Source: an uncultured Bacteroidales bacterium
Lineage (GTDB): Bacteria > Bacteroidota > Bacteroidia > Bacteroidales > P3
Length of the DNA: 64,000 nucleotides
Direction: 5' to 3'
Assembly: GCA_937906975.1 (NCBI GenBank)
Contig: CALCUN010000027.1
Coordinates: 1-64,000, forward strand
Shown in pieces: positions 56,148-64,000 of the stretch (its first letter is position 1; every line of letters begins with the position of its first letter). A program made the translations under genes and the position numbers. The notes under the pieces are model-generated. The model ran no database searches. It was not told where the DNA came from and saw nothing but the letters and a program-made list of their open reading frames with translations.

Positions 56148-57170
56148 TTACTGTTTATTAGCGGTTGTGTAGGCTTCCCATTTTTCTATCACCTCTCTCA
56201 TATCTTGTGGCAAGGTGCTAGTAAAATTCATTCTTTCAAGTTTTGTAGGATGTAAAAAGCCTATTGTGGTTGCGTGAAGCGCTTGACGAGGAATTATTTG
56301 AAAGCAATTGTTGATAAATTGCTTGTATTTGCTAAATGTTGTTCCTTTTAAAATTTGGTCTCCTCCGTAGGTGGCATCTGCAAACAAAGGGTGGCCTGCG
56401 TAACGCATGTGTGCACGAATTTGATGTGTACGTCCTGTTTCTAATTGACATTCAACTAAGGTTACATATCCGAATCTTTTTAAGACTTTCCAATGTGTTA
56501 TTGCTGTTTTTCCGTAATCGCCCTCTGGAAATACTGCCATTACTTTTCTGTCTTTTAAGCTTCGTCCAATGTTTCCTTCTATTGTGCCTTCGTCTTCTTT
56601 TAAATCTCCCCACACAAGTGCGGTATATTTTCTCTCGGTTGTGTGTTCAAAGAATTGTTTTGCTAAGAAGGTTTGTGCGTATTCGTTTTTGGCAACTAAA
56701 AGTAAGCCTGTGGTGTCTTTATCTATACGATGTACAAGTAAAGGCTTTACTTCGCTTGTGTGTTTTTGCTGAAAATGATATGTTAATGCGTTAAGAAGTG
56801 TAGAGGTGTAGTTGCCATATCCTGGATGTACAACCATAGAGGCAGGTTTATTAACAACGATTAGATCATCGTCCTCATATACTATGTCAATTGGTATGTT
56901 TTGTGGAATTATTTCTATTTCTCGTGGCTCTGTTGTAAGGAAAACTTGAATTAAATCGCCTGGTTTAACTCTATAATTCACCTTTACAGGTTTGTCGTTC
57001 ACCTTTACGCAATCAGCTTTTATTGCTAATTGTATTTTATTGCGTGAAGCGCCCTCTATTCTATCTACAAGATATTTGTCAATTCGTAAAAGGCTTTGTC
57101 CTTTATCTACTACAACTCTATAATTTTCGTATAATTCTTGTTCTTCTTGTAAATTTTGTTCTTCTTGCAT
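56148..57170 (-). CDS. rluD: 23S rRNA pseudouridine synthase (RluD-type)
   Basis: 340 residues. An N-terminal S4 RNA-binding domain (RIDKYLVDRIEGASRNKIQL) is followed by the RluA-family catalytic core with the nucleophile Asp in LLVHRIDKDTTGLLL. ETGRTHQIRAHM and GHPLFADATYGG are also typical. Makes pseudouridines in helix 69 of 23S rRNA if truly RluD. Shares 1 bp with the stop of the upstream type IX cargo gene. Confidence 0.92.
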   Translation of the reverse strand: MQEEQNLQEEQELYENYRVVVDKGQSLLRIDKYLVDRIEGASRNKIQLAIKADCVKVNDKPVKVNYRVKPGDLIQVFLTTEPREIEIIPQNIPIDIVYEDDDLIVVNKPASMVVHPGYGNYTSTLLNALTYHFQQKHTSEVKPLLVHRIDKDTTGLLLVAKNEYAQTFLAKQFFEHTTERKYTALVWGDLKEDEGTIEGNIGRSLKDRKVMAVFPEGDYGKTAITHWKVLKRFGYVTLVECQLETGRTHQIRAHMRYAGHPLFADATYGGDQILKGTTFSKYKQFINNCFQIIPRQALHATTIGFLHPTKLERMNFTSTLPQDMREVIEKWEAYTTANKQ

Positions 57171-59059
57171 TATTTTGTTTTTACTATTTTTCGTGTTTCT
57201 ATTATTCCGTCTTTGCTTTCTACTCGTAAGATGTAGATTCCTTGTTTTAAACTTGAAAGGTCTATTTGATTTTCATAAGTGGAAAGCAACTGTCTTCCGC
57301 TTATGTCTAATATTTGTTTTTCTATGCCTGATATTCCTTGAAAAAATATTTTTGATGAGGTTGGATTAGGATAGAAGTTAAAGTTTAATGCTTCGTTTTC
57401 GCTTTCTAATCCAACTAAGGCTTTGTATCCAAAGTATGGTCTTATCATAACAGAGCCTTTAATGAATGATTGTTGCCAATCTACTCCTGCTTTTGAATAG
57501 GTGTATTGTGAAGAATTTGTGTTTCTGTCAAAGCCTATGTTTAGATAGTCGTTACCTTTTGTTTCTATGCTAACAAAAAAATCTCCTTCTCCTAAGATTA
57601 TGCCTTCTTCTAATTCATATCTTACAAATTTGTTTAGACTATCGCTTACAGGTGTTAGCTTTTCTGTTTTGTGTATTAGGTTTAGTGGTTGATTTTCAAA
57701 AGAGGTCCATACGCAAAGGTAGAATGGTTTTAGATTTGCTTCATTCAATGCGGAATTAAAGTAAATATCTACTGCCGAAAGTGTGTCTTCTTGATTTAAG
57801 TGATAGGAAACGGCTAAGTGTGAGCCTGATATAGGTTCTACTCCTATGCCATTTTCTGCGCTTCCATCATCGTATGCAAAATAGTCTTCAAATTTTTGTG
57901 TGAATGTTATGGTGTCGTTTGCAGAAAGCACGTCTTGACCTACTCCTTCTTTGATTGTGTGTGTGATTTTAAAGGTTTTCCAATCATCTGTCGTTAAATT
58001 GAAATCATAATTCACACTAGGGTTTGCGTGAGATACTGCATCTTGATATGTATGATTTACAATGTATGGTGAAATGTTTTCAAATCCTCCGTCATAAGCG
58101 TGAACAACATTTCCCGATGCGTCTTTTATGTCGTATTTGTATAGAGAACTTAATGCTTCTGAATGTAAATTCACTATTTTTATTTGTAATTTATCTGCTA
58201 CTTCGTTTAAGGTGTATTGTTTTGCGGGAATGGATTGGTAACGTTTTAGCATTGATGGGGCGGTTTCAACAAAGGCTAATTCTCTTAGCGTTGAATCTGA
58301 TTGATTTCTGTCTTTGTTTATGTAGATGTAGTCAATATTCCACTGATCACAATTAGCTACGTATGCAACTTGCGGGTTGTTGTTTAAAGATGCAAGGTTG
58401 CGAAAACGAAATTTAAAATCCTTTATGAAATATTTGTCTTCTACTATTGGTATTAACACATATTTGTAGTAGGCTCCTTCTTGTGCAAAAAGCGTATCAA
58501 GAGGTATTCCTCCCATTGCCCATATTCTTTGCCAGCCGTCTTGTTCGCTATAAAATTCTAAGAGAATGGAATCTGCAGATGAGGGTGAAGAGCCTATTGT
58601 TTCCCATGGTTGTCCTCCGCCTCCTGCTGGCTGAATGTAAAAACTAAAATATATGGAATCTCCTTTTGATAATTTTTGTTTAGATGAGAGAGATGTAATT
58701 ACGGAATCTAATCTTACAGGTTGGGATAAAAGGGTGTCTGCATTGAAGCTTGAAGTATTTGCTCCAGGATAAAGTTTTCCATAATTATCTATTGCATCTA
58801 AGGTTACTACTCCTATGGTTGGTGGATTGTATTGATAGTTAAAATTAACTATTGCATTACTTGATTGCCACTTTAAAGGATTTGGTAATCCTTGATAGTT
58901 GGAAAAATCCTCCACAAAGGGTAATTGATTGTAGTTTATCGTATTATTTTTTGTGGTTTGTTGGTTTGTTGCATACGAAGAGGGAACTAAAATCAATTGT
59001 GCTTTGATTTGTGAGGTGATTTGTAATATTAAAAATAATGTTATTATAATTCGTTTCAT
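57170..59059 (-). CDS. type IX secretion cargo protein, unknown function
   Basis: 629 residues with signal peptide (MKRIIITLFLILQITSQIKA) and a clear C-terminal sorting domain (FNFYPNPTSSKIFFQGI, then LKQGIYILRVESKDG). The region LPFVEDFSNYQGLPN near residue 48 is an opening often seen in large secreted Bacteroidota proteins. The body is beta-rich without enzyme motifs that I can name. Overlaps the PASTA gene by 4 bp and rluD by 1 bp, an unusual place for a surface protein. Confidence 0.75.
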   Translation of the reverse strand: MKRIIITLFLILQITSQIKAQLILVPSSYATNQQTTKNNTINYNQLPFVEDFSNYQGLPNPLKWQSSNAIVNFNYQYNPPTIGVVTLDAIDNYGKLYPGANTSSFNADTLLSQPVRLDSVITSLSSKQKLSKGDSIYFSFYIQPAGGGGQPWETIGSSPSSADSILLEFYSEQDGWQRIWAMGGIPLDTLFAQEGAYYKYVLIPIVEDKYFIKDFKFRFRNLASLNNNPQVAYVANCDQWNIDYIYINKDRNQSDSTLRELAFVETAPSMLKRYQSIPAKQYTLNEVADKLQIKIVNLHSEALSSLYKYDIKDASGNVVHAYDGGFENISPYIVNHTYQDAVSHANPSVNYDFNLTTDDWKTFKITHTIKEGVGQDVLSANDTITFTQKFEDYFAYDDGSAENGIGVEPISGSHLAVSYHLNQEDTLSAVDIYFNSALNEANLKPFYLCVWTSFENQPLNLIHKTEKLTPVSDSLNKFVRYELEEGIILGEGDFFVSIETKGNDYLNIGFDRNTNSSQYTYSKAGVDWQQSFIKGSVMIRPYFGYKALVGLESENEALNFNFYPNPTSSKIFFQGISGIEKQILDISGRQLLSTYENQIDLSSLKQGIYILRVESKDGIIETRKIVKTK

Positions 59060-59922
59060 ATTTCAACGACATTGTTTCCACCATCTTCAACATCTGTCCA
59101 TTCTTCGTATTGGTTTTGGTCTAAAATCAATTGCTCTTCAAAATCTCTCTTTAATTTCTTGTAATTATTCTTTGTGTCGTTTACAAAATATAAAGAAATT
59201 GTTGTTCCTAATGTTAGACCTTGGAATGTAGGTTGGTAACTTACTACTCTGGAATGGTTCTTGTCTTTTTTGCCTTCAAAATCTTTTTTACCAACATTAA
59301 GTCCTGCTGCCCACAACATGCGTTCTGCTTCTTCTTCTGTTTTGCCTAATATATCAGGCATGTTGGTTGTTGTTTGTGATTCTGTCATTTCTACCACCAA
59401 GTCTATAACTTCTCCTCGTGTTACTTTGGTGTGTTGTCTTATTGGCTTACCATTTTTTTGTTGTGCTACGACAATGTTTGGAATATCGCCTTGTACAAAA
59501 TTGATATTACCTATTCTAAGTCCTATGTCTGTGATTGTTTGTACTGCTAACTTCAAACTCATGTCTATGCACGAAGGCATCTCTACCTCATCGCCAGAGA
59601 AAGATGCTATTGTAAGGTATATTTTTCTGCCTCTTTTGGCTTTGGAATTTGCTACCGGCTCTTGGCTTAATATTGTACCTGATGGTGTTTCTTCTTGATA
59701 GATAGAATCTATGATTACTACGTTGAACGGAGCCATTTCTTTCATTTGCTCTACTTCTTGCATTAATTTACCACTTATATCTGGCACAATATATTCTTTA
59801 CCGTGTCGTGTGTAAATTTTTAATGATACAAACACCAATAATAGTATAAGGAAAAAACTTGCTACTATTAACCCTAAATTAATAAAAAAGGATTTGCTTT
59901 TCAAAAAACTCTTAAATGACAT
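59056..59922 (-). CDS. PASTA domain membrane protein
   Basis: 288 residues: one N-terminal membrane helix (about 13-33) and three PASTA domains (about 40-110, 112-180, 185-255; e.g. YIVPDISGKLMQEVEQM, VEMPSCIDMSLKLAVQTI, NMPDILGKTEEEAERML), then an acidic tail. No kinase or transpeptidase domain is attached. In Bacteroidota such stand-alone PASTA proteins often sit beside rluD; a cell-wall sensing or binding role is inferred. Confidence 0.85.
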   Translation of the reverse strand: MSFKSFLKSKSFFINLGLIVASFFLILLLVFVSLKIYTRHGKEYIVPDISGKLMQEVEQMKEMAPFNVVIIDSIYQEETPSGTILSQEPVANSKAKRGRKIYLTIASFSGDEVEMPSCIDMSLKLAVQTITDIGLRIGNINFVQGDIPNIVVAQQKNGKPIRQHTKVTRGEVIDLVVEMTESQTTTNMPDILGKTEEEAERMLWAAGLNVGKKDFEGKKDKNHSRVVSYQPTFQGLTLGTTISLYFVNDTKNNYKKLKRDFEEQLILDQNQYEEWTDVEDGGNNVVEI

Positions 59923-59932
59923 ACTTTATCTT

Positions 59933-60607
59933 TTAATCATCATCTCTATTTCCTAAAAATATCATTACATAGTGCAGTAATGTTGCCAAAGATGACAAGG
60001 CTGCAATTACGTAAGTATAGGCTGCTAATTTTAATGCGTGTTTTGCTTTTGGTAATTGCTCAGAGGCAACAACACTATCTAGCCAATTTATTGCACGATT
60101 TGAGGCATTTATTTCAACAGGTAATGTGATAACACTAAATAATGTCGTTGTTGCGAAAAGTATTATGCCTATTAATAGTAGGTTTGGAAAGGTATTTACC
60201 AATACAACGCCTACTAAAAGTAGCCACATAACCCATCGAGAAGAAAAACTAACAACTGGAACTAATTTTGTGCGAAGTTGCAACCACGAATACGACTCCG
60301 CGTGTTGTATTGCATGTCCTGTTTCGTGTGCTGCTACGGCTGCTGCTGCAATATGATTACCATAATAAACATCTCTCGACAAATTTATTACCTTTCTTGT
60401 AGGATCATAATGGTCTGTTAAGTGTCCTTCTGTGCAATGTACGCTTACATCTAAAACATCATGATGTCTTAACATAATCTCTGCAATATCTTTTCCTGTC
60501 ATATTGCCTTGAAGTTTTATTTTAGAATACTCCTTAAATTTTGAGGACAATCTGCTTGAAACAATCGCACTTAACAGAGTTAATCCTATAAATACCATCA
60601 AATACAT
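59933..60607 (-). CDS. neutral zinc metallopeptidase (YugP family)
   Basis: 224 residues. The zinc site is AAAVAAHETGHAIQHAESYS (HExxH), flanked by membrane helices (about 125-165 and 195-220), matching the Zn_peptidase_2 / YugP membrane proteins. Substrate unknown. The ATG lies about 100 bp from the divergent yicC promoter. Confidence 0.87.
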   Translation of the reverse strand: MYLMVFIGLTLLSAIVSSRLSSKFKEYSKIKLQGNMTGKDIAEIMLRHHDVLDVSVHCTEGHLTDHYDPTRKVINLSRDVYYGNHIAAAAVAAHETGHAIQHAESYSWLQLRTKLVPVVSFSSRWVMWLLLVGVVLVNTFPNLLLIGIILFATTTLFSVITLPVEINASNRAINWLDSVVASEQLPKAKHALKLAAYTYVIAALSSLATLLHYVMIFLGNRDDD

Positions 60608-60693
60608 AGCGTTTTCTTTTAGTTTTAAAAAGCAAAAATAATAATTTTTGTTTGATTTATCGTTTTATTAAACGAATAAAGAAAAGGTTTTTG

Positions 60694-60701
60694 TATTTTT
60701 G
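60694..60701 (+). promoter_or_regulatory. -7 box (TATTTTTG) for the yicC operon
   Basis: TAnnTTTG match 33 nt before the yicC ATG; no clear -33. Confidence 0.4.
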
Positions 60702-60734
60702 CGGTAATATTTTAATCTAATTTAACACTTTTTT

Positions 60735-61607
60735 ATGATAAAATCGATGACAGGCTTTGGAAAAGCCTCAAAAGAAATAGGAAACCAAATTTTAAAAGTA
60801 GAAATAAAATCTCTAAACAGCAAACAATTTGACGCAAGTCTAAAAATACCTTCAAAATGGAGAGAATTAGAATTGGAAATAAGAAACATACTACTTGATT
60901 CTCTTATAAAAGGAAAAATAGACTGCTCTATATCTGTAGAAACTAACAAAGAACTTTCTGTAAACAAAATAAACGAAGAATTAGTTAAACAAACATATCA
61001 ACATTTACATCAGTTGGCAAGTGAAGTTGGTGCAAATACCGATAGATTGTTTGAATATGTTTTATCCTTACCTGAAATTAGAAATAGCGAAACAGAGAAT
61101 CAACTATCAGAAGGGGAAAAAGCAACATTTCTTTCAATGATAAAAGAAGCTATTGCTTGCTTTAATAACTATAGAGAAACAGAGGGTGCAATTTTAGAAA
61201 AAGATTTTGTTGAAAGAATCAATATAATAGAAAACCTACTTAAAGAAATTCCTCAATATGAAGAAGAAAGATGCAACAAAATTAAAGCAAAACTAATTTC
61301 AAAACTAAAAGAACTTTCAATAGAAGAAGTAAACGAAAATCGTTTAGAGCAAGAAATGATTTACTATCTTGAAAAACTTGATGTAACAGAAGAAAAAGTT
61401 AGATTATCTCAACATCTTGAATATTTCAAACAATGTATGGCAAACGAAACTAACCAAGGAAAGAAATTAGGATTCATAGCTCAAGAAATCGGAAGAGAGA
61501 TAAATACACTTGGCTCTAAGGCAAACAACGCCGATATGCAGACTATTGTTGTTAAAATGAAAGATGAATTAGAAAAAATAAAAGAACAGTTAGCAAATAT
61601 CTTATAA
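60735..61607 (+). CDS. YicC family endoribonuclease
   Basis: 290 residues. Begins with the family hallmark MIKSMTGFGKASKEIG and ends with KLGFIAQEIGREINTLGSKAN, the conserved DUF1732 segment. YicC proteins are RNA-cleaving enzymes linked to small-RNA decay. Commonly precedes gmk, but here it is followed, with 1 bp shared, by a TPR protein gene. Confidence 0.92.
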   Translation: MIKSMTGFGKASKEIGNQILKVEIKSLNSKQFDASLKIPSKWRELELEIRNILLDSLIKGKIDCSISVETNKELSVNKINEELVKQTYQHLHQLASEVGANTDRLFEYVLSLPEIRNSETENQLSEGEKATFLSMIKEAIACFNNYRETEGAILEKDFVERINIIENLLKEIPQYEEERCNKIKAKLISKLKELSIEEVNENRLEQEMIYYLEKLDVTEEKVRLSQHLEYFKQCMANETNQGKKLGFIAQEIGREINTLGSKANNADMQTIVVKMKDELEKIKEQLANIL

Positions 61608-63403
61608 TGAAAAAGCTACTCTTTATTCTATTTTGCTTATTGTCGTTTAATCCCCTTTTTTCGCAAACTCTAACAGAATTAGAGCAAGCAAGACTTTTAA
61701 AAGAAAAAGGGGAAATAAATGCAGCTATAGATATGTATAAAGAGTTCATTAAACAAAACTCTCAAAACAGCGAGTTGTATCTTTATCTAAGCGATTGCTA
61801 TTTTCTAATTGGAGAAGACAAAGAAGCAGAAAAGTATTTAAAAAAGGCAGAAAAGATTTCGCCAAATGATTACAAAATAAAAACAACACTTTATCTGCTT
61901 TATGAACAAACAGGTCAAAACAACAAAAAAGAAAAACTACTAAAAAAATTACTTTCTGAGCTAAAAGCTAATAATTCTGAGATTCTCTCTTTAGGAAATG
62001 AGTTTATTGTAAAAAGACATTGGGCAGAAGCAAAAATGGTTTTCCTAAAAGGGCGAGAATTAATTTACGATAACACCGCTTATACTTGGCAATTGAGTAA
62101 CATCTTCGCACAAGAGGGTGATTATGCAAACATCGCAAAGGAGTATTTCCTACAATTGGAAAACAATCCTGCAACTTTAAAACAAATTCAAGCTAATCTT
62201 TCTGGGCTTTTTGCGAACAACCAAAACATAGCACCAATTGTAGAAAAGCAATGGGAGGCTTATTGGAAGAAAAACAAGAATAATCCGTATTTTGCTCAGT
62301 TTGGAATATGGCTTTTTAATCAAACAAAACAATACAACAAGTCATTTGAATTAGCAAAACTAATAGATGAGAAATTTGAAAACGGCATCGGCTCAACAAT
62401 GCTAACATTTGGAGAAGACATGCTAAATTCTAACAACATAGACTACGCTTTAAACGCTTCTAATTATATGTTGAAAAAAGGAAAAGAATCACCTTTTTAT
62501 CAAAAATCAAAAATTCTTTCTTTATCTCTAACCTACAAACAATTTTTATCAAAATCCCTTAAAACAGAAACCGACTTAACTTCAATAGAAAACGATTTCA
62601 ACGAATTTTTCAAGGAATTTTCTTACTCAAAAGAAACATTTGAAATAATACTGCAAATGGGAAATTTCTTTGCCTTTTACATCAATAAACCTCAAGAGGC
62701 AGTTGATATGCTAGAGGAAGCAATAAATAAAGGATTATCCACAAATCAAAAAGGAGAAATAAAGCTTTTACTTGCCAAGATATACAATCGCTACGGAGAT
62801 ATGTGGCAAGCGAGTCTTTATTGCTCACAAGTAGAGCAGGATTGCAAAAATAATTATTTGGCAGACGAAGCAAAACTTCTTAAAGCTATGTTTTCTTATT
62901 ACAACAACGAAATTCCTTGGGCTCTATCGCAGTTTAAAGCCCTTCGTTCTTCAACAACAAAACTTATTGCAAACGATGCAATGAGCTACAGCATACTTAT
63001 AGAAGAGAATATCGACCAAGACAGTACATATAACGGTTTAAAACTATTTGCTTATGCAGAAAGAGAAATAGAATACAACAACTTAGAACTTGCCGAAGCG
63101 TACTTAGATTCAATAAATACCACATATCTTTATCACCCTCTTTTTGATGAGGTTTTACTTTTACGAGCAAAAATAAATATTTCAAAGAAAGATTTTAATA
63201 AAGCTAAGGAATATTTAAACGAAATCGTAAAAAAATATCCTTACGACTTAACAGCAGATGACGCCTTATACATTCTAAGTGATATTTACCTAAATCATTT
63301 AAATGAAAAGGCATTAGCAAAAGAAATATTAGAGAAAATAATTCTTGATTACCCAAATAGCATTTATGTAATCGAGGCTAGAAAAACCCTTAACGGATTA
63401 TGA
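61607..63403 (+). CDS. secreted tetratricopeptide repeat protein
   Basis: 598 residues with signal peptide (MKKLLFILFCLLSFNPLFSQ). TPR units are clear at the start (ARLLKEKGEINAAIDMYKEF, SDCYFLIGEDKEAEKYLKK) and at the end (FNKAKEYLNEIVKKYP, DYPNSIYVIEARKTLNG). Likely a periplasmic scaffold. Overlaps the next gene as ATGA, so translation is coupled to the glycosyltransferase. Confidence 0.85.
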   Translation: MKKLLFILFCLLSFNPLFSQTLTELEQARLLKEKGEINAAIDMYKEFIKQNSQNSELYLYLSDCYFLIGEDKEAEKYLKKAEKISPNDYKIKTTLYLLYEQTGQNNKKEKLLKKLLSELKANNSEILSLGNEFIVKRHWAEAKMVFLKGRELIYDNTAYTWQLSNIFAQEGDYANIAKEYFLQLENNPATLKQIQANLSGLFANNQNIAPIVEKQWEAYWKKNKNNPYFAQFGIWLFNQTKQYNKSFELAKLIDEKFENGIGSTMLTFGEDMLNSNNIDYALNASNYMLKKGKESPFYQKSKILSLSLTYKQFLSKSLKTETDLTSIENDFNEFFKEFSYSKETFEIILQMGNFFAFYINKPQEAVDMLEEAINKGLSTNQKGEIKLLLAKIYNRYGDMWQASLYCSQVEQDCKNNYLADEAKLLKAMFSYYNNEIPWALSQFKALRSSTTKLIANDAMSYSILIEENIDQDSTYNGLKLFAYAEREIEYNNLELAEAYLDSINTTYLYHPLFDEVLLLRAKINISKKDFNKAKEYLNEIVKKYPYDLTADDALYILSDIYLNHLNEKALAKEILEKIILDYPNSIYVIEARKTLNGL

Positions 63404-64000
63404 AATTATTAATACTTACACAATATTTTCCACCTGAAATAGGAGCGCCGCAAAATCGTTTATTCGAACTAGCAATACGTTTACAAAAAAAAGGAATCGA
63501 TGTAAGCGTTTTGACAGCTATGCCAAACTATCCTCAAATGAAGATACATGAAAATTATAAAGGCAAATGCTACTGCAAAGAAACCCTTAGCAATCTTGAA
63601 GTACATAGAGCATGGATTTATGTTTCGCAATCCAAAGCTGTAATCTCACGATTGTTAAATTATTTCTCCTTTGTAATAAGTGCTTTCTTTGTTGGATTAT
63701 TTAAAATCAAAAAACAAGATGTTTTAATGGTTGAAAGTCCACCTCTTTTCCTTGGGATAACAGCATATTTACTTGCCAAGCTAAAAGGAGCTAAAATGAT
63801 ATTTAACGTTTCTGACCTTTGGCCAGAGAGTGCTGAGAAATTAGAAATTATAAGCAATAAAACACTTCTATCAATGGCGACAAAATTAGAAGAATTTTGT
63901 TATCGCAAAGCCGCATTAGTAAGTGGACAAACACAAGGCATAGTAAAAAATATCTCAAGTAGATTTCCAGAAAAGAAAGTCTATTGGTTGAAAAACGGAG
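63400..64000 (+). CDS. GT4-type glycosyltransferase (WcaI-like), cut by window edge
   Basis: Visible 200 residues begin MKLLILTQYFPPEIGAPQNR, the N-terminal signature of WcaI-like family 4 glycosyltransferases, followed by FELAIRLQKKGIDVSVLTAM and IFNVSDLWPESAEKL. The donor-binding second half lies outside the window. Overlaps the TPR gene stop (ATGA). Probably adds sugars in capsule or lipopolysaccharide synthesis. Confidence 0.88.
   Translation, partial: MKLLILTQYFPPEIGAPQNRLFELAIRLQKKGIDVSVLTAMPNYPQMKIHENYKGKCYCKETLSNLEVHRAWIYVSQSKAVISRLLNYFSFVISAFFVGLFKIKKQDVLMVESPPLFLGITAYLLAKLKGAKMIFNVSDLWPESAEKLEIISNKTLLSMATKLEEFCYRKAALVSGQTQGIVKNISSRFPEKKVYWLKNG

Noticed and set aside
1-64000. tRNA or rRNA genes
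   Set aside because: No tRNA cloverleaf or rRNA segment was seen in the intergenic gaps on either strand by eye.
1-64000. Insertion sequences or prophage genes in the accessory block
   Set aside because: No transposase, integrase or paired terminal repeats were found around 4.9-13.4 kb or elsewhere.

Overview
The window is a contig piece from an AT-rich member of the Bacteroidota, most likely Bacteroidales. The signs are type IX secretion cargo with C-terminal sorting domains, a Wza/Wzc-type polysaccharide export pair, an ExbB/ExbD/ExbD operon, GldB- and DUF4296-type lipoproteins, almost no Shine-Dalgarno sequences, and many promoters of the Bacteroidota form TTTG (or TTG)-N19..22-TAnnTTTG. 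The left edge does not fit. Positions 1 to about 740 hold a Clostridia-like rpsF-rpsJ pair with perfect AGGAGG ribosome sites and a textbook TTGACA-N17-TATAAT promoter. This is either an assembly chimera or a transferred segment.

Layout. 0.7-4.8 kb: U32 peptidase-like RNA-modification protein, an ECF sigma/anti-sigma-like/outer-membrane operon, and trmN6. 4.9-13.4 kb: an accessory block with a decayed MerR regulator, a Fic protein, a type III restriction-modification pair (res, mod) behind a structured leader region, and a HEPN protein overlapping a frameshifted two-helix membrane protein. 13.5-19.5 kb: ExbB/ExbD energiser operon, CNNM transporter, lspA, TraR-like protein, frr and a lipoprotein. 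19.6-23 kb: sialidase and a BspA-like type IX secretion cargo protein. 23-31 kb: gpsA, an M49-like peptidase, polA, tnaA and a radical SAM protein. 31-39 kb: one tight run gltX-DUF2520-sirtuin-miaB-wza-wzc-radical SAM. 39-50 kb: large surface protein with a lamin-tail-like domain plus a small C-terminally anchored protein, comM, nucleoside phosphorylase, dprA, alpha-L-fucosidase and a GH16-like lipoprotein. 50-60 kb: universal stress protein, cinA, SUI1, a lipid kinase, an LtaS-like phosphotransferase, GldB, rluD, type IX cargo, PASTA protein and a zinc peptidase. 60.7-64 kb (plus strand): yicC, a TPR protein and a truncated glycosyltransferase. Sialidase, fucosidase, GH16-like enzyme and tryptophanase together suggest a gut commensal living on host or dietary glycans and amino acids.

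The most unusual signal is not a gene. Five intergenic or 5'-coding places (1981-2069, 11787-11953, 23040-23107, 44761-44849, 56048-56115) carry arrays of a pentamer core (CTTTG, CTTAG or their complements) repeated exactly every 21 bp, or every 21-22 bp in the second array, with mostly A/T spacers. I do not recognise this as a named repeat family. The largest array has eight units. It sits directly upstream of the type III restriction-modification operon, next to a leader that can form two mutually exclusive hairpins. Two other arrays run into coding sequence, where 21 bp equals seven codons.
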